A DNA stretch of 64,000 bases from Opisthocomus hoazin (Eukaryota; Chordata; Aves; Opisthocomiformes; Opisthocomidae): NCBI RefSeq assembly GCF_030867145.1, contig NC_134415.1, positions 19,632,417 through 19,696,416 on the forward strand, given 5' to 3'. This document shows, piece by piece, positions 23,947 through 35,700 of the stretch (position 1 is its first letter; each line of letters starts with the position of its first letter). Below the pieces are notes generated by a model. The model was given only the letters and a program-made list of their open reading frames with translations, was not told where the DNA came from and did no database searches. The position numbers and the translations under genes were made by a program.

Positions 23947-26784
23947 AAGAGAAATCCTTTGACAGAAGAAAAATTGCTCTGGAGTTTTGCTAATATATCA
24001 TTCTACTTCACTGCAAAAAGCTGATATACAAGAACTGTGTGGGATCCCAAGCAGAGTTCTGGGCATGGAAGGTGATGTTCTTTTGGTGTGAGTTGGATTT
24101 TTTGATGTTGGAGGAGCAGAGGTCTAGTGTATAGTCAGTTTCAGCATGCTGACCCATCTGATTTCAAGCAGGCAAGTCAATTTGACAGATATATCATTTT
24201 AGGAGGTGATCCTTTCCTGTTTCTCCCAGGTTTTCTGTTACCTATTCCCTAGTTCAGCTAATAGGAGCACTTCTCAACTTCTCCCATGCAAGGCCAGGCA
24301 GGCTAAGTTACTCCTCATTTGATTCAGGAACAAACCCATGTGAATTCAACAGAACTGTCTAGCTGTGTGCACACTAATAAAATCAATGTGCCTGAGAAAT
24401 TCTGCAGGCACTGAGTTCAGCTGGCAGGGAATGACTTTCACTGATGCTAATGTGCTTTTACACCCCCACACATGCACTGTGCAGAGACTGCATATTGGGA
24501 GTGATCCCTCAGATGCTGTATGGGCTGAGCGAAACTTGGGCTCCATATGCGAAAGAGCTAGTAGGTGTGGGCCAGCAGTGTGTTAGGGGCTGTTCCCACA
24601 GATTACTAATGAATGATAGAACTGTATTCTCCTGCCTGGAAAGGTCAGATGGATTGTGATGTTCCTTGCTCTAGATGCACCCTCATGTGTTATAAGCTCT
24701 GAGGCTGTCATTCAGGGAACAATTCCTATTTAGTACAGCATTTAAACAAGTGCTTACCTAAGGTTCACATGATATACTTACACTAAATACATGTCTTTTG
24801 AAGGAGACTCAGTTATTAATAATTCCATGACTGTAATATAGAGTTGATTTAGTAAGAATTCTCTCTATAGTATATGCACATCACAATGGAAAGGATAGAA
24901 GCAGGACCTTTTGGCACACTTCTCAGGCTTTTGGCCGCTTGCAGTCACTTTCAAAACAGTTTGTCATAAATGTCATTACTTCTCTCGTGCTTCCTTACCA
25001 CTCTTTACTTTTCCTTTTATCTTGTTCAGTGTTCAAGCTTTGGAACAGGTTGCCAGGACTAATTAGAAACATGTCGGCAAGTAATTTACCTGTCATCCAG
25101 AGCTTTTTCATGCCCACTTGCGAGAGTTCTTTGGCCAGGAATAGCAGCTGCCATTGTAAGGATGCAAACTTTAATCTGATGTTGCTATATGAAGGGGAAA
25201 ACTGTAACTGCTGTAAATAAAACAACAAGATGAATATTGGTAGGTCAATCATTCTGATCCCCGGGCACTTTTTGCATGTTGTTCTGCTGAACTCTTCTGG
25301 TTTTTTAGATTGTAGAGATGGAAATTATTTGAAGTTACCCTGGGGGACTGGACTAAGATTATTCCCTGTAATATTCTTAAATACTGTCCACTTCGGTTTG
25401 GAGAGATTCAGGCGTCTAAATAGAGCTGAAGCACAACCATGTATTTGAATAATTGTAGGAATTGCCACACACAGATTCATTCACATGCTTATCTACTTAC
25501 TTTGCTGGTGCCTTTGGATGGGAACCTGTCACAATGGTAAAATAAATAAAGCAAGCTGTCCTCTCCGTGATAGGAATGATCAAGGACTTCTTCAGTCTGC
25601 AGCTTCCCTGCTGAGTGGGAATGAAGGAGTCAGCTGATGACCAATTCAGCAGTTTTCTGCAGGAGGGTTGTTTGCTGCTGGAAACTGTCATGATATTAGT
25701 GGATTTATTTCAGTGAAGTTTCCTGAACAAATGAATGCTTTACTGGAACTGTCACTAGGGAGACATGAAAGATAAAAAAATCAAAGGGAAGTGGGTGGTA
25801 GGGAAGCAGGAGAAGGAAGAGAAGAAGCAGAACAGATGTGTGTAGAACTTGTTTCAAGTTCTGTATTTTTCCAAAGATTAGACCTATTTGTGTCTGGTGG
25901 TTTGATTCAGTGCTGTAATTATAATCAATTTTGAAGCTGTTTTCAAAGAAATATGAAGGTCCTAATTACTTGAAATAACCCTGAAATAAAGACACAATGC
26001 TTCTAATTTTACCTCCTAGAGTTTACCGAACAGGTATTTGCAGACACAACCAAACACACATGCATCAGACTGGACTAAGGATCCAGGCTTCTTCACTTGA
26101 GCTATTCAGGGGACAGTAGTTTTTAAAACGTTACTAGTGACTTGATCATATTATTAGAATATATTCTACTCTGACTAATAAAAGTTACTTCTTAGTTAAT
26201 ATCTTTCATGCGTGCTTGAACTTAGATTGAGGACTACAGCATGTACTCTTGGTCTGATCAGATAAAGTTATTTCTTAACTTTATGAAATTGGCAGCATAA
26301 TATGCAGTCCTATTATTGAAAGTGAATAGTCCTATTGCTTCAAGGCTTCGTACTCTATCACTGCAGCGTACAAGAGCCTGGTTTTATAGTTCTTTTCTGG
26401 CTCTGTTTTGCATCCCTTTATCCAGGTGCAACTAGAAATGCAACTGTCTTGTTGGTGTCACCATTACAGCTCTAAGGAGAACATGCATCATGCTACTAGT
26501 GTATGTGTAGATATCGTGTGTATCAGTACATCATAGGACTAAAACACAGCTCATGCCATTTGAGCTCCACCTACTGATGTTAATGTGCTCTTAATACTGT
26601 GCAACTTGCCTTGTTATTTGGATTCTCTCTTGACAGTTTAATGGTACAGTAGCAGCTGTGTTTAAGGGGGGGAAAAGCTAAAGCAAGTCCTTGGATATTT
26701 GATTTCTCTGTACAAGTGTTGTGATCATTGTTTTTTTCCCTTAAAGAAATGCTATTAGTCACATTTAAAAAAATAATCTTCTGA
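23947..26784. other. Single-copy sequence, no gene recognised
   Basis: The longest frame is 93 codons (24939-25220, +). It contains 'FKLWNRLPGLIRN', which vaguely resembles the '[10 protein letters not shown]' segment of LINE ORF2 proteins, but flanking similarity is absent. No gene is recognised. Confidence 0.4.
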
Positions 26785-26870
26785 GGCTCAAGAGGGTGGT
26801 AGTACCACATGGTGGTTTATTGCACAGGGTCAGCAGTTCAAGTCCACCCCAGCTCATTGTCTAAACATAA
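26785..26870 (+). repeat. tRNA-like / MIR-like SINE head
   Basis: 'acatggtggtttattgcaca' followed by 'gggtcagcagttcaagtcca' and 'ccccagctc' parallels the tRNA-derived head of MIR (tagtggttaagagcacagg..gggttcaaatcccagctctg). It has a good RNA polymerase III B-box core GTTCAAGTCC, but the flanking five-base T stem pairs poorly, so it is not a working tRNA gene. It is probably an old SINE fragment. Confidence 0.45.
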
Positions 26871-27878
26871 TAAAGAAACTGGAGTGCATCCCTTCTGCTA
26901 GCTAATTAATAAAATATGCATCTGCCTCACCATAGCTGCTGTCTCCCTTGGTTGTCAAACTTGGAGAGGCTGAGAGGTGAGAGACAATGAAAAATTAATT
27001 ACTTTCCCTTGCTAGTAAGAATCCCATTAAGGTGCATTAGCTAGAAATTAGGTGTATGTAGGAAAGTGAAAGCCTGCACCATCATTGCCTTTCCATTATT
27101 ACGTCAATATCCAATATTGGTCTCCTTGTCTGTCAGAGTAGTTTGCCTATAGAAGTACTATGTTACAGAAATTTAAATGTATTTCTTCTGTGGAAAAGAA
27201 CTAATTAATGGGAATAATTGAATGGTGATGCATAAAGTATAAATGGTGTGTGTCTGTCTGTATGACCAAGCAGTGGGGCTGGTCCTGGAGTCTTGCAGTC
27301 AGAGCGGGTGAGGAGACCATGCAGACAGGTAATCAATTTAACAGAGTATGAGATCTTAGTGTTCTAGCCTGCAACTCATGAAAACAATGCTCTCCTAACT
27401 ACTCTGATTTCAGAGCAGACCAAGAGGTCCATCCTATTACAGCAGAAATAACTATTTGTGAACAGTTTGTGGCAGGCCTGGGTAGGAAAACTTTGGTTGT
27501 GATAAGAATGGCCATACTGGTCAAATGAAAGGTTTATCTACTCAATGCTCTGTTGTTAGCTGTAGCTGGTTGTAGCTGTACAAGGAGGTTATGAATGAAC
27601 AAGAACAAGGTCAACATATTTAACACTTATCTCTGTTTCTTTCCAAATCTCTAATTACTTTTAGAATATTACTTCCATTTTTCTGTGCACTTCCTAATCT
27701 CTAATGATTTCTTTTCTGAACAGTTCCACTCCATTTGGCTCACACAAATCTAGCACCTGTTTTAGCTTCCTTTGTCCAGGAATTCCACAGGTCTGCTACC
27801 TGCAGTGATCAACAGCTTTGTTTGCTTTGAACGTGGCTCTTAGTATCCTTTTTTGATGCCTGTTAATTCTTGTCATGG
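26871..27878. other. Single-copy AT-rich sequence, no gene recognised
   Basis: Only short chance frames are present. A TG-rich patch (tgtgtgtctgtctgtatg) lies near 27246-27263. Confidence 0.45.
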
Positions 27879-29047
27879 ATCATAGAATCATAGAAAGTTT
27901 TGGGTCGGAAGGGACCCCTAGAGGTCATCTAGTCCAACCCCCCCGCAGCGAGCAGGGATATCACTGACTAGATCAGGTTGCTCGGAGCCCTGTCCAACCT
28001 GGTCTTGAATGTTTCCAGGGATGGGGCCTCCACTGCCTCTGGGCAACCCGTTCCAGTGTTTCACAACCCTCGTTGTAAAGAATTTCTTCCTTATATCTAG
28101 CCTAAACCTACCCTGTTTTACTTTAAAACAATTACCCCTCGTCCTGTCACTGCTGTCTCTACTAAAAAGATTGTCCCCATCTTTCCTATAGGCTCCCTTT
28201 AAGTACTGAAAGGCTGCAATCAGGTCTCCCCACAGCCTTCTCTTCTCCAGGCTGAACAAGCCCAACTCTCTCAGCCTGTTCTCATAGGAGAGGTGCTCCA
28301 GCCCTCGGATCATTTTTGTAGCCCTCCTTTGGACCCGCTCCAACAGTTCCATGTCCTTCTTGTGCTGAGGGCTCCAGAGCTGAACGCAATACTCCAGGTG
28401 AGGTCTCACCAGAGCAGAGTAGAGGGGCAGCATCACCTCTCTCAACCTGCTGGCCACGCTTTTCTTGATGCAGCCCAGGACACGGTTGGCCCTGTGGTCT
28501 GCCAGCACACATTGCCGGCTCATGTCCAGCCTTTCATCTATCAGTACCCCCAAGTCCCTCTCAGCAGAGCTGCTCTCGATCCTTTCATCCCCCAGCCTGT
28601 ATTGATCCCGGCGATTACCCCGACCCAGGTGTAGGACCTTGCACTTGGCCTTGTTGAACCTCATGAGGTTCACATAGGCCCACCTCTCCAGCTTGTCCAG
28701 GTCCCTCTGGATGGCATCCCGTCCTTCTCGTGTCTCAACCGTACCACTCAGCTTGGTGTCATCTGCAAAGTTGCTGAGGGTACACTCGATGTCGCTGTCC
28801 ATGTCATTGATAAATATATTGAACGGCACCGGTCCCAGTACGGACCCCTGAGGGACTCCACTCGTCACTGGTCTCCATCCGGACATTGAGCCGTTGACCA
28901 CTACCCTTTGGTTGCAACCATCCAACCAATTCCTTATCCACCGAACGGTCCACCCATCAAATCCATGGCTCTCCAATTTGGAGAGAAGGAGGTTATGTGG
29001 GACCATGTCAAAGGCTTTACAAAAATCCAGATAGATGACGTCCATAT
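27879..29047 (-). mobile_element. CR1 LINE, 5'-truncated (type A), minus strand
   Basis: On the minus strand the element starts at reverse-transcriptase motif A (about 29047) and ends with the CR1 3' UTR and an ATTCTATG tail (plus-strand 'atcatagaatcatagaaag' at 27879). It is closely similar to the 1258-2699 copy over the shared region but keeps the approximately 50 bp missing there, and it has TGG where that copy has a TGA stop. It is probably among the younger copies in the window. Confidence 0.93.
27918..29045 (-). pseudogene. Partial CR1 reverse transcriptase, 375-codon open frame
   Basis: This frame encodes the palm and thumb part of CR1 reverse transcriptase. Motif A 'YLDFCKAFD' is at residues 5-13, motif B '[11 protein letters not shown]' at 62-72 and the catalytic 'FADD' at 93-96, then the conserved C-terminal region including '[20 protein letters not shown]'. 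The element is truncated at motif A, so the fingers domain, endonuclease and ORF1 are missing, and the methionine is fortuitous. A frameshift near 28035 replaces the usual C-terminus ('[10 protein letters not shown]...') with an unrelated '[11 protein letters not shown]' tail. It is open but not functional for retrotransposition. Host use of the frame is possible only in principle. Confidence 0.88.
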
Positions 29048-29751
29048 GGATGAGACAAGGAGCACTCAGCCTTCATCCACCTTCTTTGTATCCTCCTGAT
29101 TTATGTTATACCCCTCCCAGGCAATGTTTTTGTCCAGATGGACACTCCCTAGAAAGAAGTTTTGATGTCTTTAAGCAGATCTCAGGTCCTGTCTGATTTC
29201 CATGTCTCATTCACTCTTTTTCTTTTTGCTACATCCCATCTGTACTTACTGCCTCTCTGCAAGTGTTCTGTGAGACTAGGTGGGATGGTTTTGAAGCACA
29301 TACGTCAAATACAAAGCTTTGACTTTTGCATCACCACTAAAGGTTAAAACTATTGAATATCTGCTAAGCAGTCTTACCTCCCAGGGTAGATGGGTTATCC
29401 CATTAATATGCCAGACAGTCTAGGATTTTTTCCTAAGAGGACCTCTGCATTCATTTCCATAACCAAATGGATACAGGCACTGGCTTGGAAGGCAGTGCCT
29501 TCAGATCCTAACGTGACTGCTAAGCTAAGCAGAAGTGAGCTGACAACAAGATTCCTGAGCTTTGTTAGATAGGTTTCTGAGGCTTGGCACCGGGTAAAGT
29601 GATGGGAAGAATAGAAAAGATCTGAGGGTACTGGAGGCAGTCAAGGCCCCTGCTTACTTCAGTATGAAATAACCTAGGTGGAGCCATCTCTTTGGCAGGA
29701 GCTTTGCGGACAGGAACAGCTTCTCTTATGAATGATGAGGAAAAGCAGGGG
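29048..29751. other. Single-copy sequence, no gene recognised
   Basis: Two frames of about 60 codons have no recognisable content. Confidence 0.45.
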
Positions 29752-29890
29752 AATGGGAGTCAAGATTCCTTGTTTCTTCTGTGACTTTTGCCATTGCCTT
29801 GAGTAAATTGGGACAGATGACTTTTGTTCTCTGTACTTTATTTTCTGTGTCTAGTTGATGCATGTTTATAAACATTATACAGAGCTTTTA
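29752..29890 (+). repeat. Possible MIR-like SINE fossil
   Basis: 'gggagtcaagattccttgtt', 'tctgtgacttttgccattgc', 'cttgagtaaattgggacaga' and 'tgtgtctagttg' occur in the order of the MIR segments 'ggagtcaggagacctgggtt', 'gtgtgaccttgggcaagtca' and so on. The match is weak and judged by eye. Confidence 0.35.
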
Positions 29891-31662
29891 AATCAGTTTG
29901 GTGATGGACAAGAAGAAAAGCAGAGATAGCAGACTGCTGAGCAAAATGAGAAAATTGATTTGTTAGGTGTAGAGCACCTACATATCCAGTGTCCTATGCC
30001 TGATATTTTGTCTGTTACATAGGTTTTTTTTGTTTTAAATAGAAAGAATGAACAGAATGTCAGACTAGAAAAGCTTCAGTCTGTTAAGAAGAAACAAAAA
30101 TTTTTGGTTATTCCCTCTTCAGACATGAGGACTTCATGGACTAGGCCCAGAAGCAGAAGGACAAAGATGGTTCAACTCCGCATAGTTCGCATCCTGACAG
30201 TTTGGGAATTTACTTTTATGAGGAAAAAATAGGCCAAGGAAATGGGGAACTGCAACTTGTCAGAACTATGTTTAACTGAAGCAAAAAATGAGTTACTAGA
30301 GTCAACATCTCATGTAAATATCTGCAATCTATTCTGAACTGACATTTTGAAGGATGACTTTCTGAATAAAACTATTACAGTGATGCTTTGGGAAACTGAA
30401 GTTTTGGAAAGTAGTCAGGATTCAGGTTTTAAGAATGAAAAGGAAAATGCCCAGTATGTGTGATACAGGCTTCAGCATGTCCCACTCTTGTCCTTCATGG
30501 TGAAGGAAAGAGTCTTCAGGGCATCTATATCCCACCATTCTAAAATCATGCTGCCCAGAAGTATCTTGGTGGTGGTGTTTGAGGAGGGGAGGGGGATGAT
30601 CTTGCAAGATAAACTGTAAAGATTTTAAAATATTTTATCCTAGAGGAAAGTCAGGTGCTGCTTAAATTAAAAGGCTGATTTTTTTTTCCCTGAGCTCTTC
30701 AATTAAAGATAGAAATCAAACTATGAAAAGGCAGAACTGTGCTTGCTAAAGGAAGAAAGAAGATCCAGCACTACTGTTTGAATTCATAATAGTGCTTCGT
30801 CTTATATTATTTGGCTCTCAGCCAATCGACAGGACCTTATATGCTGAGTCTGCTGTTTTAGCCAGAAAAAGGTGATTTCCTCCATCTTAGAAGTAAACTG
30901 AAGAACTTAAATACTCTTTGAAGAGCATTAGACGTGGAAAGGCATCTCTGCTTGTTGCCAGGCATCATCAGTGAAGGGGGTGGAAACACCTCTGTTTTTT
31001 TTAATTTGAGTGGAGGAAGAAGCTACCCCCAGAACCCCTTCCCAAACTAGAATGGAGCAGCACAGCGAGTGAAACTTAGCTATATTCTTTGCCAACTGCC
31101 AGCAGACCCAGGAGTAGAATTATGCAATTAGTGAAGTTTCATCTGACTCACTCCTCAGCTCTCCTGTACCCAGCATCTAGTGTCTCTGATTTTGCATGTT
31201 ACTGCAGCTACAAGACCAGACTGGGATTGTCTGCTGAGGTGGACATGCTGAGGAGGAGTCCTGGTGTGTTACTCCCAGAAGTGACTTAAGTGTCATGTGA
31301 AAGTCAGTCAGTGAAAAGCTTAACTTTTCCCTCTTTGTTGAAAATAACGGTACTACTTGGCATATTTTCTTCTGTATGTGTTCAAATGGCTGGACAGGTG
31401 TTGAGTCCCACAGGACTGTGAGCTCCCACAGGTCAGCAGCAATATCTTTGTCTTTATCATCTTGTGGCAATAGCAAATCTAAGCCCTTATGGAGGGCATG
31501 GAGCTGTTACAAGGAGGTTTAGGCATTACCTGCCTGTCTCTGGGTCCGCTGTTAAATGTTAACACAATAATTGAACAAGTCTGTTGTCAGCCTAAGATTG
31601 CAAAGATCTTAGAAAACAGTGATGTAAAACCACCTAGTCTGCATAATTCACAGTGCTGGATG
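29891..31662. other. Single-copy sequence, no gene recognised
   Basis: No recognisable repeat or coding region. Frames are below 100 codons. Confidence 0.45.
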
Positions 31663-31737
31663 AATCACATAATAGTAGGTGTTCGAAGGGACCTCTGGGG
31701 ATCATCTAGTCCAACCCCCCTTCTAAAGCAGGTTCAC

Positions 31738-34390
31738 CTACTGCAGGCTGCACAGGATTGTGTCTAGGCGGGTCTTGAATATCTCCAGAGAAGGAGACTC
31801 CACAACCTCCCTGGGCAGCCTGTTCCAGTGTTCCATCACCCTCAGAGTGAAGAAGTTCTTCCTCATGTTCAGATGGAACTTCCTATGCTTCCATTTGTGC
31901 CCATTGCCCCTTGTCCTGTTGCTGGGCACCACTGAAAAAAGCTTGGCCCCATCCTCCTGACACCCACCCTTGAGATAATTATAAACATTTATGAGGTCCC
32001 CTCTCAGCCTTGTCTTTTTCAGGCTGAACAAGCCCAGTTCCCTCAGCCTCTCCTCGTAGGAGAGATGCTCCAGTCCCCTTAATCAGCCTCGTAGCCCTCC
32101 GCTGGACTCTCCAGTAGCTCCTCATCTTTCTTGAACTGGGGAGCCCAGAACTGGACAGAGTACTCCAGATGAGACCTCACCAGGGCAGTGTAGAGGGGAA
32201 GGAGAACCTCCCTCGACCTACTGGCCACACTCTTCTTAATGCACCCCAGGATCCCATTAGCTTTCTTGGCAGCCAGGGCACACTGCTGGCTCATGGTCAA
32301 CCTGTTGTCCACCAGGACCCCCTGGTCCCTCTCCACAGAGCTGTTTTCCAACAGGTCCGACCCAAGCCTGTACTGTTGTATGGGTTATTCCTCTGCAGGT
32401 GTGGAACCCTGCACTTGCCCATGTTGAACTTCCTCAGGTTCCTTTCTGCCCAGCTCTTCAGCCTGTTCAGGTCTCACTGAATGGCAGCACAGCCTTCCAG
32501 TGTATCAGCCACTCCTCCCAGTTTTGTATCATTAGCAAACTTGTTGAGGGTACACTCTGTCCTTTCATCCAGGTCATTGATGAAGTAGTTAAACACTGGG
32601 CCCAGTACTGACCCTTGTGGAACACTACTAGCTACAGGCCTCCAACTAGACTCGGGACCGCTGATGACAACACTTTGAGCTCTGCCATTCAGGCAGTTCT
32701 CAATCCACCTCACTGTCCACCTGTTTAGTTCACACTTCTCGAGCTTCCCTGTGAGGATGTGATGGGAGACAGTGTCAGAAGCCTTGCTGAAGTCAAGGTA
32801 GGCAACATTTGTTGCCCTCTTCATCTACCCAGCTGGTCATGCCACCCTAGTAAGTTATCAGAGGGATATCCTAGGTGGTTATCAGGGATGGGGGTGAGGC
32901 TGAGTAGCCTGTTCCCCGGGTCCTCCTTCTTGCCCTTTTTGAAGACTGGAGTGACACTGGCTTTCCTTGAGTTTTCAGGCACCTCTCCTGTTCTCCAGGA
33001 GCTTTCAAAGATGGAGAGTGGCTTAGCAATAACATCTGTCATCTTGCTCAGCACTCAGGGGTACATCCCTTTGGGGCCCATGGATTTGTGTGTCCAGTTT
33101 GCTTAAATGTTCTCAAACCCGATTCCCCTTAGCCAAGGGAAGATCTTGCTTTCTCTTACCTCTAGGGACTGGGATTCCTAAGGGCCAGCCTTAGCAGTTA
33201 GACTGAAGCTAGGAAGGCATTCAGTAACACTGCCTCTTCTGTATCCTCCGTCACCAGGGCACCCACCTCATCCAACAGCAGGCCCACATATTCCCTGGTC
33301 ATCAGTCTGCTACTGATGTACTAGAAGTCTTCCGTGTTGTCTGACATCCCTTGACAAATTTAATTCCAGATGGACTTTAGCCTTCCTTTTTGCTTTCCTG
33401 CATGCTCTGATAATGTTCCTGTATTTGTCCCAAGTGGCCTGTCCCTCTTTCTACATTCTGTAGACCTTTGTCTTCCATTTGAGTTTCACTAGAATCTCCT
33501 TGCTCATCCACACAGGTCTCCTACCTCCTTTGCTTGATTTCTTACTCATGGGGATGTGTTGATCTTGAGCATGGAGAAAGAGATGCTTAAATAGTGAACA
33601 GCTATCCTGGATCCCCTTCCTTCTAGAGCCCTAACCCATGGGATTCCTCCAAGTAGATTCTTGAAGAGGCCAAAGTTAACTTTCCTGAAGTCTAAGGCTG
33701 TGATCCTACATATTGTCCTGCTTCCTCCACACAGGATCATGAACTCTACCATGTCATGATCACTGCATCCAAGGCTGCCCCCAACCTTCAGGCTGCTCCT
33801 CAACCTGTTCTTCACTGTCAGTACAAGGTCCAGCAGCACACCTCCCTCATTGGCTCCTCTACCTCCTGTGTCAAAAAGTTATCATCAGTGCTCTGCAGGA
33901 ACCTCCTGGACTGTGTGTACCTTGCTGTGTTGTCTTTCCAGCAGATATTAAGGTGGTTGAAGTCCCCTATGAGAACCAGGACCTGTGACTGAGGCTACTT
34001 TCAGCCTCATCGACTTCCTCTTCCTGCTCAGGTGGTTTGTAGTAAGCATCCACAACAGTGTCACACATATTAGCCTGTTCCTTAATTCTTACCCAGAAAC
34101 TCTCAACTCATTCCTCATACACCCCCAGACATAGCTCAATATATTCTAGTTGTTCCTTTACATAAAAAGCAACTCCACCACCTTGCCTTGCTGGCCAGTC
34201 TTTCTGAAAAAGAATGTAGCTATCTATGGCAGCATTCAAGTTGTGAGCTGTCCCACCATGTCTATAACTGCAAAGAGATCATGGCCCTGTGACCCTACAC
34301 AGATGTCTAGTTTTTTTCTACTTATTCCCCATGCTCTGTGCTTTGATGTAGAGGCATTTCAGAGAGGTAGTTGATCATGCAGGTTTCCTG
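31738..34390 (-). pseudogene. CR1 ORF2 remnant (endonuclease + reverse transcriptase)
   Basis: Reading from 34390 down, an APE-type endonuclease shows the conserved segment 'AYYKPPEQEEEVDEA' (about 34040-34000) and the catalytic block 'GCSDHDMVEF', whose SDH codons are at 33764-33756. The linker follows, with a segment like 'WMSKEILVKLKWKTKVY' (about 33500). The reverse transcriptase comes next: '[20 protein letters not shown]' (about 33000), motif A 'YLDFSKASD', motif B '[10 protein letters not shown]', and motif C altered to 'FAND' (32474-32824 piece). The C-terminal piece is 31738-32031. Several frameshifts separate the pieces (32079-32351, 32474-32824, 32821-33054, 33546-33839). The substitution in motif C alone would inactivate the polymerase. 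Confidence 0.87.
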
Positions 34391-34489
34391 GAGGGGTGCA
34401 AGAGGATCTGCCATAGCCACACCCACCCTTAAGGTGGTTGGCTCATTCCGCAGTTGAATGTGATGGCTTGAGCATTGTGACTTTCAACC

Positions 34490-35696
34490 CTGCCCCCAAA
34501 GGCCTTCAGTTTAAAGCCTGTCACACCAAGCTGGCCAGTCTGCTGCCAAAGATTTCCTTACCTCTTCTAGACAGGTAGATCCCATCCCTCCCTAATAGGT
34601 TATAGGTGTTGAAGAATGTCCTGTTGCCATAAAAGACAAAACCGTCATGATGGCACCAGCCACAAAGCCAGGAGTTCATATGCATTATGCATCTATTTCT
34701 GGTTGCCTCCTTTCCTCTAGCTGGTAAAATGGTGGAAAAGATAACATGTGCAAGAAAAGACCTCCATGAGGGCTTTGAAGTCTTTCTTAATTCTGCCCAG
34801 GTTCTGACTTGCAGTGTCGTTTATGCGCACATAAAAGTGTAACAGTTGATCTTAGTGCTCTTTACAAGTTGTGGCACCCTCTCAGCAACATCTCAGACCT
34901 TAACTCCTGGAAGGCAGCATACCTCATGAGCCTCTGTCAGGTTAGTGGATGGGCACCTCAGTGCCCCTTAACAGAGAGTCACCCACCATGAGCACTCATA
35001 GTTTCTTTTTGTGGTCTCTGCTGTGTGCTGCTGGTATAGTTTCCTTTTGTAGACCTTGATTGTGGGTGTCTATATCTGTTAAAGCTTCATATCTCTTCTC
35101 AGTTGTGATGCTAGAGGGTGCAGGCTGGAGCAGAGTCACGCTTTTGTGGGTCACCAGGGTCCAAGGTGCCTCATTCTCAGTGGTGTCCAAATACAGGAAC
35201 ATGGTTCTGCAATCACTTATCTATCTCCATCTTGGTTCCTATAATACTGTGTACCCTTTCAATTATTTCTTGCAACACAGCCACCTGATGTATTAAATCC
35301 TCAACCTGTGCACATCCCCACTGTGTTGTCAAGGATTTTGATCATTTTAAGTAAGTCCTACTTAATGGTGTTACTTTGAGTTATGTCAGTTGGGGATTTT
35401 TCCAGAGGATTGGAGGCAAAGTTTGGCACCAGTAAGAATTGGCTATGCCCTTCTATACCTGTGCACCCGAGCTCTGTGACTGCGCAGTCAGCTGGGTTAC
35501 CCTGTGAATACAAAAACTTGGCATCTACGTGCCCTGTTGCAGCAACTGAGCTAGTAAATCCTTGGATGCTTGAAACACTAGAAAATGTACATAGCAGAGA
35601 AACTCCATCACTCAAAGCCATGCACAGCGTACTGATGATGGTGGACTTGTAATTCCCAGGCATGATGGCTATGTAGGTTAATAGATTAGAAAGCAA
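34490..35696 (-). pseudogene. CR1 ORF1 remnant with SGNH/GDSL esterase-like domain
   Basis: CR1 ORF1 proteins bind the element RNA and carry an esterase-like domain. On the minus strand the nucleophile block 'VGDSLLRGTEVPI' is perfectly readable at 34986-34948, followed downstream by a 'RINDTA' segment (the GTND-like block, about 34830) and a final 'GRDGIYLSRRG'-like block near 34590. Before the domain lies a piece (34996-35202) reading 'PWTLVTHKSVTLLQPAPSS'. A coiled-coil-like stretch 'VEDLIHQVAVLQEIIERV' sits near 35300-35250. Upstream, an open frame (35358-35696) continues in the frame of 'DLLKMIKILDNTVGMCT' after a single TAG, so it may be the ORF1 N-terminus. That last part is inference. 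Confidence 0.75.
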
Positions 35697-35700
35697 AATA

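Larger units (their letters stand above)
31663..35700 (-). mobile_element. Near-full-length degenerate CR1 LINE (type B), minus strand
   Basis: Read on the minus strand, about 4.0 kb contain all CR1 parts in order. These are a possible ORF1 N-terminal region (35700-35340), an ORF1 coiled coil and linker (35320-35000), an ORF1 SGNH/GDSL esterase-like domain (about 34990-34490), the ORF2 endonuclease (about 34330-33600), a linker (33560-33100), the reverse transcriptase (33050-31740) and the typical 3' UTR ending at about 31663. Many frameshifts and stops mark it as old. The 3' end has lost a clear ATTCTATG tail ('aatcacataatagtagg'). The 5' boundary is uncertain. It is the only copy in the window that extends upstream into the endonuclease and ORF1. 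Confidence 0.88.

Noticed and set aside
24939..25220. Possible LINE ORF2 C-terminus ('FKLWNRLPGLIRN')
   Set aside because: Only a short word matches, with no upstream RT similarity and no 3' UTR. This is likely coincidence.
26785..26870. Possible tRNA gene
   Set aside because: The B-box core is good, but the T stem has mismatches at three of five pairs and I could not form a plausible acceptor stem. A SINE-derived fragment fits better.
28282..28634. Open frames overlapping the 27.9-29.0 kb CR1 in other frames, and similar ones over the other CR1 copies
   Set aside because: They are shadows of the GC-rich CR1 coding sequence with no independent similarity.
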